From positions 1 to 11,797 of the forward strand of contig CAMAYW010000034.1 in NCBI GenBank assembly GCA_945862475.1: a DNA stretch of 11,797 nucleotides, read 5' to 3'. Made by a program: the position numbers and the translations under genes. The notes below the pieces were generated by a model that saw only the letters and a list, made by a program, of their open reading frames with translations, did no database searches and had not been told where the DNA came from. This document shows positions 6,203 through 11,797 of the stretch, in pieces. Source of the stretch: Bacteriovorax stolpii. Lineage in GTDB: Bacteria > Bdellovibrionota > Bacteriovoracia > Bacteriovoracales > Bacteriovoracaceae. Every line of letters begins with the position of its first letter. Within the stretch, counting starts at the first letter, position 1.

Positions 6203-7093
6203 ATGAAAAACTTAAGTATTCTTTTTCCGCTAGTGGCTCTTTTGCTTGTGAGCTGTGACTCGAGCAAATTCAAAGAATCGAAAACTTTCGCTGGTGGGAA
6301 AGTTGTATCAGCATCAACTCTTAATACTGGTCACGATACGTACCTCGAGTACTGCGTTCAGTGTCACGGAGTGAATGGAGACGGCAACGGACCATCTTCA
6401 AAAGGTATGTATCCACCTCCTCGTAATCTCACTCTTGGGATTTACAAGTTCGCCAACGTTGTTGGTGGAGAGTTACCTCACGATGAAGATTTCTATCGAA
6501 TTATCAACCACGGTTTAAATGGATCGGCCATGTTACCTTGGGACCTTAAAGGTAAGCGTCTTGAAGCAGTTGTTGACTACATCAAGACTTTTGCTCCACA
6601 GGTTTGGGAAGGTGCCGATAAAACTCTTGGGACAAAATTTGAAATCCCTAAAGATCCATTTGGAGATACTTACAAGCACATCGCACTTGAGAAAGGAAAG
6701 AAAGTTTACCATATCACAGCTGCCTGTACTCAGTGTCACAGAGGTTATGAATCCAAAGCAGATATTTCAAGCTTCAATCAAGAGATCAATAAAGTCGCCA
6801 TGAAGGCCGAAGAATTTGCTCCTGACCTCTACCAAGTAAAACCTCAAGAAGGTGAGTTCAACTATAAAGTCGTTCCACCTGATTTTACTTACCACCCATT
6901 AAGAAGCATCACTGATGTCGAATCTATCGTTATTCGACTCATGTATGGTGTTAATGGATCCGGAATGCCAGGTTGGAAAGACGTCGTCACTGACGAAGAG
7001 TTGTGGGCCCTTGCATACTATGTTGATTACCTAAGAGAATTTAAAGAACACCCATCTAAGAGAGAAGAGCTTCTTTCAAAGATTAAGGAATAA
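6203..7093 (+). CDS. Diheme cytochrome c lipoprotein, likely electron donor to the oxidase
   Basis: A 296-residue exported protein. Residues 1-17 form a lipoprotein signal peptide with lipobox LVSC and Cys18 as the acylated residue; Asp19 next to it is the classic inner-membrane retention residue by the E. coli rule, which would place it beside the oxidase. Two class I cytochrome c domains follow. The first has CVQCH at 51-55 and a likely Met110 axial ligand (SAMLPW); the second has CTQCH at 175-179 and Met255 (SGMPGW). The second domain carries an unusually long stretch, about 75 residues, between heme motif and methionine. Set between oxidase subunits and the SCO gene, it is best read as the membrane-tethered donor that replaces the cytochrome domain fused to subunit II in caa3 enzymes. 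It ends 3 nt before the SCO gene. Confidence 0.9.
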   Translation: MKNLSILFPLVALLLVSCDSSKFKESKTFAGGKVVSASTLNTGHDTYLEYCVQCHGVNGDGNGPSSKGMYPPPRNLTLGIYKFANVVGGELPHDEDFYRIINHGLNGSAMLPWDLKGKRLEAVVDYIKTFAPQVWEGADKTLGTKFEIPKDPFGDTYKHIALEKGKKVYHITAACTQCHRGYESKADISSFNQEINKVAMKAEEFAPDLYQVKPQEGEFNYKVVPPDFTYHPLRSITDVESIVIRLMYGVNGSGMPGWKDVVTDEELWALAYYVDYLREFKEHPSKREELLSKIKE

Positions 7094-7096
7094 TAA

Positions 7097-7762
7097 ATGG
7101 AAGCAGCAATGCAACCTCATGTGAGACGATCAAACTTTATTGAAAAATTAGTTTCGAGCAAACTCTTTTGGGTTCTTGCTGTTATCTTTTTATTCTCTTA
7201 TCCGATTGTAAAAAGTGTGAAACGCCAGCTTCCTGTAGAACTCCCTGTTCTAAGTAAAGTGCCGGATTTTACTTTTACTGATGAAAATGGAAAACCTTTT
7301 GGTAGTCAGAATCTTAAAGGTAAAGTTTATATTGCAAACTTCGTGTTCACGAGTTGTCAGACTGTTTGCCCAAATCTTCTCGGTAAGATTCAAACAGTCC
7401 AACACAGGATTCGTGGAGTCATCGACAGAGCAGCAATCATCACTTTCACTGTCGACCCGGAGAATGACACACCAGAAGTTCTTTACTCAAAAGCCAGAGA
7501 GATGAAGGCTAATCCAAATGTTTGGCGCTTTCTGACTGCTCCTCTATCAGATACGAAAAAGCTACTTATAGAAGGCTTTAAAGTTCCAGTCGGTGATAAA
7601 GTCATAGCGGAAAATGTTATGGATGTTGCCCACTCTAATAAGCTTGTTCTTGTCGATCAAGAAGGGCAAATCAGAGGGTACTATTCCACTGAAAAAGATG
7701 ATCTTAATAAAATGATGATTGATATTGGCTTAACTATAAACCGTAAAAAAGATTCTAATTAA
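7097..7762 (+). CDS. SCO1/SenC/PrrC family copper chaperone
   Basis: SCO proteins deliver copper to, or reduce the cysteines of, the CuA site of subunit II. The 221-residue protein has one N-terminal anchor helix (about 23-40) and a periplasmic thioredoxin-like domain. The copper-binding set is present: Cys87 and Cys91 in TSCQTVCP and His179 in DVAHSNKLVLVDQEG. The TFTVDPENDTP stretch (116-126) is the family's usual DPExDTP motif. AAGGA at 7085-7089 stands 7 nt before the ATG. The position, after the cytochrome and before subunit IV, fits a dedicated assembly factor for the CuA subunit encoded upstream. Confidence 0.95.
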   Translation: MEAAMQPHVRRSNFIEKLVSSKLFWVLAVIFLFSYPIVKSVKRQLPVELPVLSKVPDFTFTDENGKPFGSQNLKGKVYIANFVFTSCQTVCPNLLGKIQTVQHRIRGVIDRAAIITFTVDPENDTPEVLYSKAREMKANPNVWRFLTAPLSDTKKLLIEGFKVPVGDKVIAENVMDVAHSNKLVLVDQEGQIRGYYSTEKDDLNKMMIDIGLTINRKKDSN

Positions 7763-7768
7763 AGGAGA
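7761..7768 (+). promoter_or_regulatory. Strong ribosome binding site for a GTG start
   Basis: AAAGGAGA lies 5 nt ahead of GTG at 7774. It is among the best ribosome sites in the window and supports GTG as the start codon of the subunit IV-like gene. Confidence 0.7.
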
Positions 7769-7773
7769 TATTT

Positions 7774-8064
7774 GTGAGTGAAGCAACTTCTCATTCCCAC
7801 AAGAGTCACAAGGCAGAGTATTTTAAGATTTTTTTCCTTTTGACGTTTCTCACCATCGCTGAGTTATTTGTTCCAAAAATGCCTTGGACCCAGGTAGCAA
7901 AAGGCGCAGCCCTTACTTTCCTAGCATTGGTAAAAGCGGGAGCTGTTGGTTGGTACTATATGCACCTTAAAGAAGAAACGAAGTGGCTCAAATTTATTGC
8001 CCTGATTCCTATTTCTGCATTCATCTATGCAGCAGTGGTCATTCTAGAATCAACTTACCGCTAA
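7774..8064 (+). CDS. Cytochrome c oxidase subunit IV-like protein (CoxD/CyoD type)
   Basis: A 96-residue membrane protein with three helices (about 18-33, 39-61 and 71-90). The family signature is the end of the second helix, LVKAGAVGWYYMHLKEE (52-68), with the conserved Lys, Tyr-Tyr-Met-His-Leu-Lys and acidic residues of the prokaryotic subunit IV family. Such subunits are thought to help assembly or stability of the oxidase and carry no cofactors. The N-terminus is rich in His and Ser (SHSHKSHKAEY). Translation starts at GTG, with a strong ribosome site. It lies 11 nt after the SCO gene and 15 nt before the next small gene. Confidence 0.9.
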   Translation: MSEATSHSHKSHKAEYFKIFFLLTFLTIAELFVPKMPWTQVAKGAALTFLALVKAGAVGWYYMHLKEETKWLKFIALIPISAFIYAAVVILESTYR

Positions 8065-8079
8065 ACCGAGGAAACTGAA

Positions 8080-8268
8080 ATGACAACGACTGATAAAAAA
8101 CCAGAAGTATTTAAATCTGAATCCTCAATTTTTTCTCACCCTATACAAAAGCCAAAACCAAACCAGGCCATGTTTCCTACATGGTTTTTGATCGTAACTT
8201 TATTCGTTTGCTTTTTTGCTTTGAAAGGTTTCATCTACCTAAAAGATGGTAAAAGACACGGAAAATAG
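8080..8268 (+). CDS. Small single-helix membrane protein, last gene of the oxidase cluster
   Basis: A 62-residue protein I do not recognise. Residues 1-30 are hydrophilic with several Lys, Ser and Pro; one membrane helix spans about 32-54 (FPTWFLIVTLFVCFFALKGFIYL); the tail KDGKRHGK is basic, suggesting the N-terminus faces out or the basic tail faces the cytoplasm. No metal or catalytic motif stands out apart from one Cys within the helix. It has a good ribosome site (GAGGA at 8068-8072, 7 nt before ATG) and is followed at once by the cluster terminator, so it is very probably translated with the oxidase. A small accessory oxidase subunit, comparable in size to CcoQ-type proteins, is the natural guess. 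Confidence 0.7.
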   Translation: MTTTDKKPEVFKSESSIFSHPIQKPKPNQAMFPTWFLIVTLFVCFFALKGFIYLKDGKRHGK

Positions 8269-8280
8269 TTTTCAACACAA

Positions 8281-8316
8281 TCCCCTTAAGATGGATATCT
8301 TAAGGGGATATATTTT
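8281..8316 (+). terminator. Terminator of the oxidase cluster, possibly bidirectional
   Basis: A perfect 12-bp stem (8281-8292 with 8297-8308) closes a 4-nt loop GGAT and is followed by a T-rich tail from 8309. The convergent regulator gene stops at 8316. Read on the - strand the hairpin is followed by TTGTGTTG, a poorer tail, so it may end transcription from both sides but better on the + strand. Confidence 0.9.
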
Positions 8317-9266
8317 TATTTCATTTTTTGAGAAAGTTCAGATAATTTTTGGTCAAGCATTTCTAAATGACTAAAGGTTGTCACCCTTGCATCTCTAATA
8401 GTGTTCATATTAAGATTCGCTACTGATCCCCCAACCCATATTTCAGTTTCTGCAGGAATGAGTTTTCTCATGTTGTAGCAAACATCGTTAATGTTTTTAT
8501 TCCTAGATGCATAAGCAGGGCTAAACGCCATAAGGACAACATCTGATTTAGTGGCCTTGGCAGCATCCGCTATGGACTCTTCCGGTAAATCTTCGCCAAG
8601 ATAAACGAAATTAAGTTGGTGTTCCGCCATCAATAAACTAGCGAGCATAAGCCCAATCGAGTGGTACTCACCTTTTGGGGTCGCCAAGGTTATTTTCATC
8701 TTTTGACTATTTTCGCTTCTATAGTGCTGAGCAATTCTTCGACCGATAAAAAACTTTGTAATGGCAGAAAGTGTATGCTCTTGAGCAATGTTCATTCTTC
8801 CAGAGTGGACATATTCCCCAACCTTTCTAAATAAAGCTGCCACAACATCGAGTGCAAAATCTTTGCAGGTTAAATCCATTGAAGCCTTGTTGAGCTCATG
8901 GGTGAGTATGTCCAGCTTCCAAGCGTGAAGCGCCATAAAAAGGTTATTTAAATAAGTTTTAGGCTCTACGAGACTCTTAGTCACCGAAGGCAATGATACA
9001 CTCCCAAAACTTTTACCGTTGGTCATTTTGTCTAAGAGTGTTTCTAGTTCAGCATCTGGAAGATTCGCGATCAAAGAAATGGAATTACCAAGGGATGATA
9101 ACTTTCCAAGCATCAAGAGACGATTTAGTTCGAGCTCTGAATAGAGCCTTCGGCCATTGTCGGAGCGGTTTGGCTTAATAGCACCATACCTCTTCTCCCA
9201 GGCACGAATACAATGCGTTGAAAGACCACACATCTGGGAAACTGTCTGAATGTTGTAGTACTTCAT
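8316..9266 (-). CDS. MerR-type transcription regulator with cobalamin (B12)-binding domain, CarH/LitR-like
   Basis: A 316-residue DNA-binding protein. Residues 4-70 form a MerR winged helix (YNIQTVSQMCGLSTHCIRAW, then EKRYGAIKPNRSDNGRRLYS). Residues about 105-180 are the helical cap of B12-binding domains, and 190-310 a Rossmann-like B12 domain. The B12 motif GEYHSIGL at 199-206 gives His202 as lower cobalt ligand; Ser249 and Gly279-Gly280 match the SxL and GG motifs. In light-sensing CarH the cap has Trp-x9-Glu-His; here Glu163-His164 remain but the Trp position is Val153. So B12 binding looks intact while adenosylcobalamin photosensing is doubtful. The start at 9266 follows an AGAGG site; an upstream in-frame ATG at 9293 lacks one. 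It is convergent with the oxidase cluster, and its target is unknown; autoregulation is suggested by repeats in its promoter. Confidence 0.9.
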   Translation of the reverse strand: MKYYNIQTVSQMCGLSTHCIRAWEKRYGAIKPNRSDNGRRLYSELELNRLLMLGKLSSLGNSISLIANLPDAELETLLDKMTNGKSFGSVSLPSVTKSLVEPKTYLNNLFMALHAWKLDILTHELNKASMDLTCKDFALDVVAALFRKVGEYVHSGRMNIAQEHTLSAITKFFIGRRIAQHYRSENSQKMKITLATPKGEYHSIGLMLASLLMAEHQLNFVYLGEDLPEESIADAAKATKSDVVLMAFSPAYASRNKNINDVCYNMRKLIPAETEIWVGGSVANLNMNTIRDARVTTFSHLEMLDQKLSELSQKMK

Positions 9267-9270
9267 AAAA

Positions 9271-9278
9271 CACCTCTC
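9271..9278 (-). promoter_or_regulatory. Ribosome binding site of the MerR/B12 regulator
   Basis: On the - strand the bases read GAGAGGTG, ending 4 nt before the ATG at 9266. This selects that start over the in-frame ATG at 9293, which would add nine residues ahead of the MerR fold. Confidence 0.65.
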
Positions 9279-9295
9279 ATATAGATGTCTCATTG

Positions 9296-9308
9296 ATTGA
9301 ATTTCAAT
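9296..9308. repeat. 13-bp dyad at the predicted start of regulator transcription
   Basis: ATTGAA-T-TTCAAT is a perfect palindrome with one central base. It lies at the end of the candidate -10 box and the predicted start point. It may be a second protein site, or chance in AT-rich DNA. Confidence 0.35.
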
Positions 9309-9334
9309 ATAATAGACAAAAGGGTTTTGTTGAA
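9306..9334 (-). promoter_or_regulatory. Candidate promoter of the MerR/B12 regulator
   Basis: On the - strand TTCAAC (9334-9329, 3 of 6) and TATATT (9311-9306, 5 of 6) are 17 bp apart. Transcription would start near 9299, about 33 nt before the ATG. The -35 is weak and lies within a repeated element, as expected for a controlled promoter. Confidence 0.4.
9316..9330. repeat. 15-bp dyad in the promoter spacer of the regulator
   Basis: ACAAAA-GGG-TTTTGT is a perfect inverted repeat with 6-bp arms. It lies between the candidate -10 and -35 boxes, the place where MerR-family activators usually bind dyads, and it partly overlaps the 11-bp direct repeat. Confidence 0.4.
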
Positions 9335-9347
9335 GCTTTGTTGAAGG
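9326..9347 (-). repeat. Tandem 11-bp direct repeat, candidate operator of the MerR/B12 regulator
   Basis: Two adjacent 11-bp units, 9326-9336 and 9337-9347, share their first ten bases (TTTGTTGAAG on the + strand, CTTCAACAAA on the - strand). The 11-bp period puts both copies on one face of the helix. CarH-class regulators are known to bind direct repeats with about 11-bp spacing. The repeat overlaps the candidate -35 box, so binding could shut off transcription of the adjacent gene. Confidence 0.55.
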
Positions 9348-9406
9348 CTAGTCTATTTGTAAGTTAAACAAGACAGGGAAAAAAAGCCTAAGGTACTGAA
9401 ATCTCA

Positions 9407-10912
9407 TTAAAACTCGACAGGTGATGACCCTTCCAAAGATTGATATTTTTCGCTTAAAAATTTGAAATAAACCTCTTTCTTGAATTTCATGGTTTGGATC
9501 AAAGCATAGATAATTGCAGGCTCCTTCACAAATAAAAGACCGATCTCCCCGCGCATTTTATCCCAAGGCTTCTTTAATAGCTCACGAAGTTTTGCCATGA
9601 TCTTTTTGACATTTTTTTCTTTCTGGCAACTTAGTTTTTCTTGCTCACATTTTTCTCTAAAATGTTCCTCAATTTCTTCTTCTCTCTCTTCACCGATGGA
9701 GAGCAATTCTTTTTTAGAAAGATGGATACCTATTTGAGAAACGACTGAGCCAAATTTTGTATTAGTTGGGGGAACTCTGTTAAACCCCTTGGCCCCAATA
9801 ATTCGTCCTTTTGCTAAAAAACGATTATCTACAATCCCCTCATCCGTTTTATTCATTTCACTCGACCAGATCACAACTAATCCGTCTGTTGTTTGATAAA
9901 CAAAATCTTGAAGATTTCTAAGTGGAGTTAAGAAACCTTTATTCCTAGAACCAGTGAAATCCAACTTTGTTTCAACCCCATCTTCATCAAGATCGTAATG
10001 GCCTTTATCCTTGACTTTACCGATGACCGACGGAATTCCAATGTAGAAATGACTGTCTTTCCCACTCCAGGTCAATTTCTGTTTTCTGGACGAAAGCTTA
10101 GACTGAACAAAACTGACCTCACCTGAAATGGCTTTATCGAACAATTCATGATGCTCAGAATTTTTAAGATCTAAATTGAATTCCACTGAAAATCTTTTGC
10201 CGTCAAAGTTTGCAAAGTCGGCCCTCGAAATAAGTGGCCCTATCGCCATCTGGCGACGTTTAAGGCTCTCTTCAGTAATAACGAGTTTCATAGTGTCTGT
10301 TGAGGTTTTTTTCATTTCAACAATAAATTGATTTTGAATACCAAGAGAGGCCGAAACCACTTCGGCAACTGATACGTTCAATCCAGCGAAGATTGAAACT
10401 CCCCCATAAGTTTGAAAAAGACCAGAGTCTTCAACGTTCCACTTTTCTAATTCAGATAACTTTTTAGGCATAGAAAACGGAAGCGACTTTTCCTGTTTAG
10501 AATGTTTATACCGAATGATGGTTTGCATGGCCCCTTTGTAAGGGACAATCCCTAAAGAGAAAGTAGACTTGATAAGGGCCGAGAGGCCTAATCCGAACTC
10601 AACTCTTAAACGCTTTACTTCGATCCACCCTAATTCTTTTTGGATCGGATAGAAGTTAAAACGATTGAGAACCACAGGCCGTGAGTACTCGATAACTGCA
10701 TAATTAAACCCTGATTGCATCGCTGGACTAAAAGATAAAAGATCTGTTCCACCGCTACCAAAAAAAGAAAATTCTCCAGCTGTATTTATTGAAATTGGTA
10801 AGCTATATGGATTTCCAGCTGTTGTTTGAGTTGTAAGAAAACGGACATCAATTGAATCTTGAGCATTTACTAGGTTCGTAAAAAGAAGGAACAAGATTAA
10901 GTATAATTTCAT
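9407..10912 (-). CDS. Exported protein of unknown function (501 residues)
   Basis: I do not recognise a family. The N-terminus is a typical signal peptide (MKLYLILFLLFTNLVNA, likely cut before Gln18), so the product is periplasmic, secreted or outer-membrane associated. The first 200 residues are rich in Gly, Ser and alternating hydrophobic residues (for example LRVEFGLGLSALIKSTFSLGI), suggesting beta structure. Asp307-x-Asp309-x-Asp311-Gly resembles an EF-hand-type calcium loop (DLDEDGVETKLD). From about residue 396 the chain becomes strongly charged and helical, with a Glu-rich segment (406-419) and a Cys pair (422 and 429). There are no inner membrane helices after the signal. No ribosome site is evident before the ATG, though the signal peptide supports this start. 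It has its own promoter at 10971-10999, so it is probably not co-transcribed with the peptidase upstream. Confidence 0.8.
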   Translation of the reverse strand: MKLYLILFLLFTNLVNAQDSIDVRFLTTQTTAGNPYSLPISINTAGEFSFFGSGGTDLLSFSPAMQSGFNYAVIEYSRPVVLNRFNFYPIQKELGWIEVKRLRVEFGLGLSALIKSTFSLGIVPYKGAMQTIIRYKHSKQEKSLPFSMPKKLSELEKWNVEDSGLFQTYGGVSIFAGLNVSVAEVVSASLGIQNQFIVEMKKTSTDTMKLVITEESLKRRQMAIGPLISRADFANFDGKRFSVEFNLDLKNSEHHELFDKAISGEVSFVQSKLSSRKQKLTWSGKDSHFYIGIPSVIGKVKDKGHYDLDEDGVETKLDFTGSRNKGFLTPLRNLQDFVYQTTDGLVVIWSSEMNKTDEGIVDNRFLAKGRIIGAKGFNRVPPTNTKFGSVVSQIGIHLSKKELLSIGEEREEEIEEHFREKCEQEKLSCQKEKNVKKIMAKLRELLKKPWDKMRGEIGLLFVKEPAIIYALIQTMKFKKEVYFKFLSEKYQSLEGSSPVEF

Positions 10913-10970
10913 GTCGCTAGTTTAACTAAAAACGACTTTTGATGGAGATTATGGGGTCAGGTGAGTAAAA

Positions 10971-10999
10971 ATTATCTGCCAAATAAAAGTGGGGGTCAA
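10971..10999 (-). promoter_or_regulatory. Sigma70-type promoter of the exported-protein gene, overlapping a terminator
   Basis: On the - strand TTGACC (10999-10994, 5 of 6) and GATAAT (10976-10971, 5 of 6) are separated by exactly 17 bp, the ideal spacing. Transcription would start near 10964 and leave a leader of about 52 nt before the ATG at 10912. The -35 box lies in the loop and second arm of the terminator hairpin at 10985-11012. Confidence 0.6.
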
Positions 11000-11012
11000 A
11001 GCCCCCACTTTT
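10985..11012 (-). terminator. Terminator of the M1-like peptidase gene
   Basis: An 11-bp perfect stem AAAAGTGGGGG/CCCCCACTTTT (10985-10995 with 11002-11012) with a 6-nt loop. On the - strand it ends in TTTTATTT, and it lies 47 nt past the stop of the peptidase gene. Its arms begin and end with A/T runs, so it could stop transcription in either direction. Confidence 0.85.
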
Positions 11013-11059
11013 TAAGACCCTACAAAGATGGCAGGAAATACTTCTGCCGTCATTGGGGA

Positions 11060-11797
11060 TTACAAAATAAGCATTCTTTCTTTGTCTGAAAGTGATTTAT
11101 GGGTATGATCCTCTTCTTCCAAGCCTTTATTTTCAGGAGCATTTTCACCCCAAATATAGGTATTAAAAGCATCTGTGAGATCAAGCCCAGAGAAGAACTC
11201 TAAATTATTTTTAAAGTGCTCTTGAGTAATGACTGTATGTTTGTAGGTTTGAAAATATCCTCTGAGAAAGGCTTTGAGTCCTCCTACATCCTGTAATTTA
11301 TAATCAAGATAGGCCATGAACTCTCTTCCAAGAGCATAGGCCCTGGAATCCGTATTCCTTTTATAAACTGAACCTTTGCCAAGATTACTTCCAGCAAATA
11401 TTGGAAATGGTTTTCGTTGATACCCATAATCACGCCAACTTGCGATGGCCTCGTCGATCCAGCCCGCATTTCCATTTGCCGGCATAACCCCTTTGGCAAA
11501 ATAAGAATGAAGCATTTCGTGATCAAGGGCCGCAAGTGAGGTTTGAGTGGCCCCCGAATGCTCCATTCCTCCCGTACCAGGAAGTGTTTCATAAGCAACC
11601 AGCCCATCATGACCCCAAGGACCATAGTCAGCCTCTAATTCTTTAAAAATTTTCTCAGCTTCCATTTTAAATTTTTTTGGATGGGACCACCAAGAGGTGT
11701 AAACGGTAACCGGAAGGTGTCTGCCATCAACTGACTTGTAGGTAAAATCAATTTTCTTCTTTTGGCCTTTGGGTGTGAGATGAAAGTAGGGACAAGA
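11060..11797 (-). CDS. M1-like (gluzincin) zinc metallopeptidase, C-terminal part (5' end outside window)
   Basis: The frame stays open to the right edge, giving 245 residues of the C-terminal portion; an internal ATG at 11665 is not the start, since protein-like sequence (HLPVTVYTSWWSHPKKF) continues before it. The zinc site is HEMLH followed 18 residues later by Glu in WIDEAIASW, the HExxH-x18-E layout of M1 aminopeptidases. The GGMEHSG stretch about 20 residues earlier corresponds to the exopeptidase GxMEN motif, with His in place of Asn. After the site come helices typical of M1 catalytic domains (YALGREFMAYLDYKL, then FLRGYFQTYKH and a FNTYIWGE end). A short acidic, His-containing tail follows. 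Whether it is exported cannot be seen because the N-terminus is missing. It is probably a secreted or surface peptidase or a peptidase-like protein. Confidence 0.85.
   Translation of the reverse strand, partial: SCPYFHLTPKGQKKKIDFTYKSVDGRHLPVTVYTSWWSHPKKFKMEAEKIFKELEADYGPWGHDGLVAYETLPGTGGMEHSGATQTSLAALDHEMLHSYFAKGVMPANGNAGWIDEAIASWRDYGYQRKPFPIFAGSNLGKGSVYKRNTDSRAYALGREFMAYLDYKLQDVGGLKAFLRGYFQTYKHTVITQEHFKNNLEFFSGLDLTDAFNTYIWGENAPENKGLEEEDHTHKSLSDKERMLIL

Noticed and set aside
8269..8280. TTTTCAACACAA resembling the regulator's 11-bp repeat
   Set aside because: Only 8 of 11 bases match, and it lies between convergent gene ends where an operator has no obvious role.
9311..9357. Inverted repeat AATAGAC/GTCTATT flanking the regulator's operator region
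   Set aside because: The arms are only 7 bp and 33 bp apart, too weak to claim as a transposon end, attachment site or hairpin. It may be a coincidence of AT-rich DNA.
9360..9406. Possible terminator after the exported-protein gene
   Set aside because: On the - strand a T-run of seven follows the stop, but the preceding bases form only a very short stem (CCT/AGG), so I do not call it a terminator.
11284..11625. 113-codon open frame on the - strand in another frame of the peptidase gene
   Set aside because: The M1-like zinc motif lies in the other frame; this one shows no motif and is explained by overlap.

Overview
The window comes from an AT-rich bacterial chromosome. The gene content, small MerR/B12-type regulator, DUF420 protein, CPxC membrane protein and weakly conserved secreted proteins are most in keeping with the Bdellovibrionota/Bacteriovoracales (predatory former deltaproteobacteria) or a close relative. 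That placement is an inference from gene style; there is no rRNA or other decisive marker here. No tRNA, rRNA, CRISPR array, insertion sequence or phage gene was found, and no gap without a gene exceeds about 170 bases.

Layout. The left edge holds the end of ribosomal protein S4 (rpsD), closed by a UUCG-tetraloop terminator at 455-479. Convergent with it lies a 72-residue protein resembling an isolated histidine-kinase dimerisation/phosphoacceptor helix pair. From 872 to 8268, all on the + strand, is an eleven-gene aerobic respiration cluster: cytochrome c oxidase subunit III, a small CPAC membrane protein, a DUF420 protein, heme O synthase (ctaB), subunit II (CuA), subunit I (catalytic), a second divergent subunit III, a diheme cytochrome c lipoprotein, a SCO-type copper chaperone, a subunit IV-like protein and a 62-residue one-helix protein. 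Spacing is tight, with ATGA overlaps at 1489-1492 and 5626-5629. A plausible sigma70 promoter lies at 800-829 and a strong terminator at 8281-8316.

The cluster makes biochemical sense as a unit. The lipoprotein cytochrome would pass electrons to CuA on subunit II, then to heme a and the heme a3/CuB centre in subunit I. CtaB makes heme O, the precursor of heme A. SCO and perhaps the DUF420 and CPAC proteins serve copper delivery and assembly. No heme A synthase (CtaA) and no Cox11/CtaG copper chaperone is encoded here.

The right third is on the - strand: a MerR-type regulator with a cobalamin-binding domain (convergent with the oxidase cluster), a 501-residue exported protein of unknown function, and the C-terminal part of an M1-like (gluzincin) metallopeptidase that runs off the window. 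The most interesting points are a phenylalanine at the position of the K-channel lysine of subunit I, an exact 11-bp-period direct repeat plus dyads in the promoter of the B12-type regulator, a promoter whose -35 box lies inside the terminator hairpin of the gene upstream, and the stand-alone phosphoacceptor-like protein. Most of the window is otherwise a recognisable respiratory locus; I did not find a clearly new multi-gene system.
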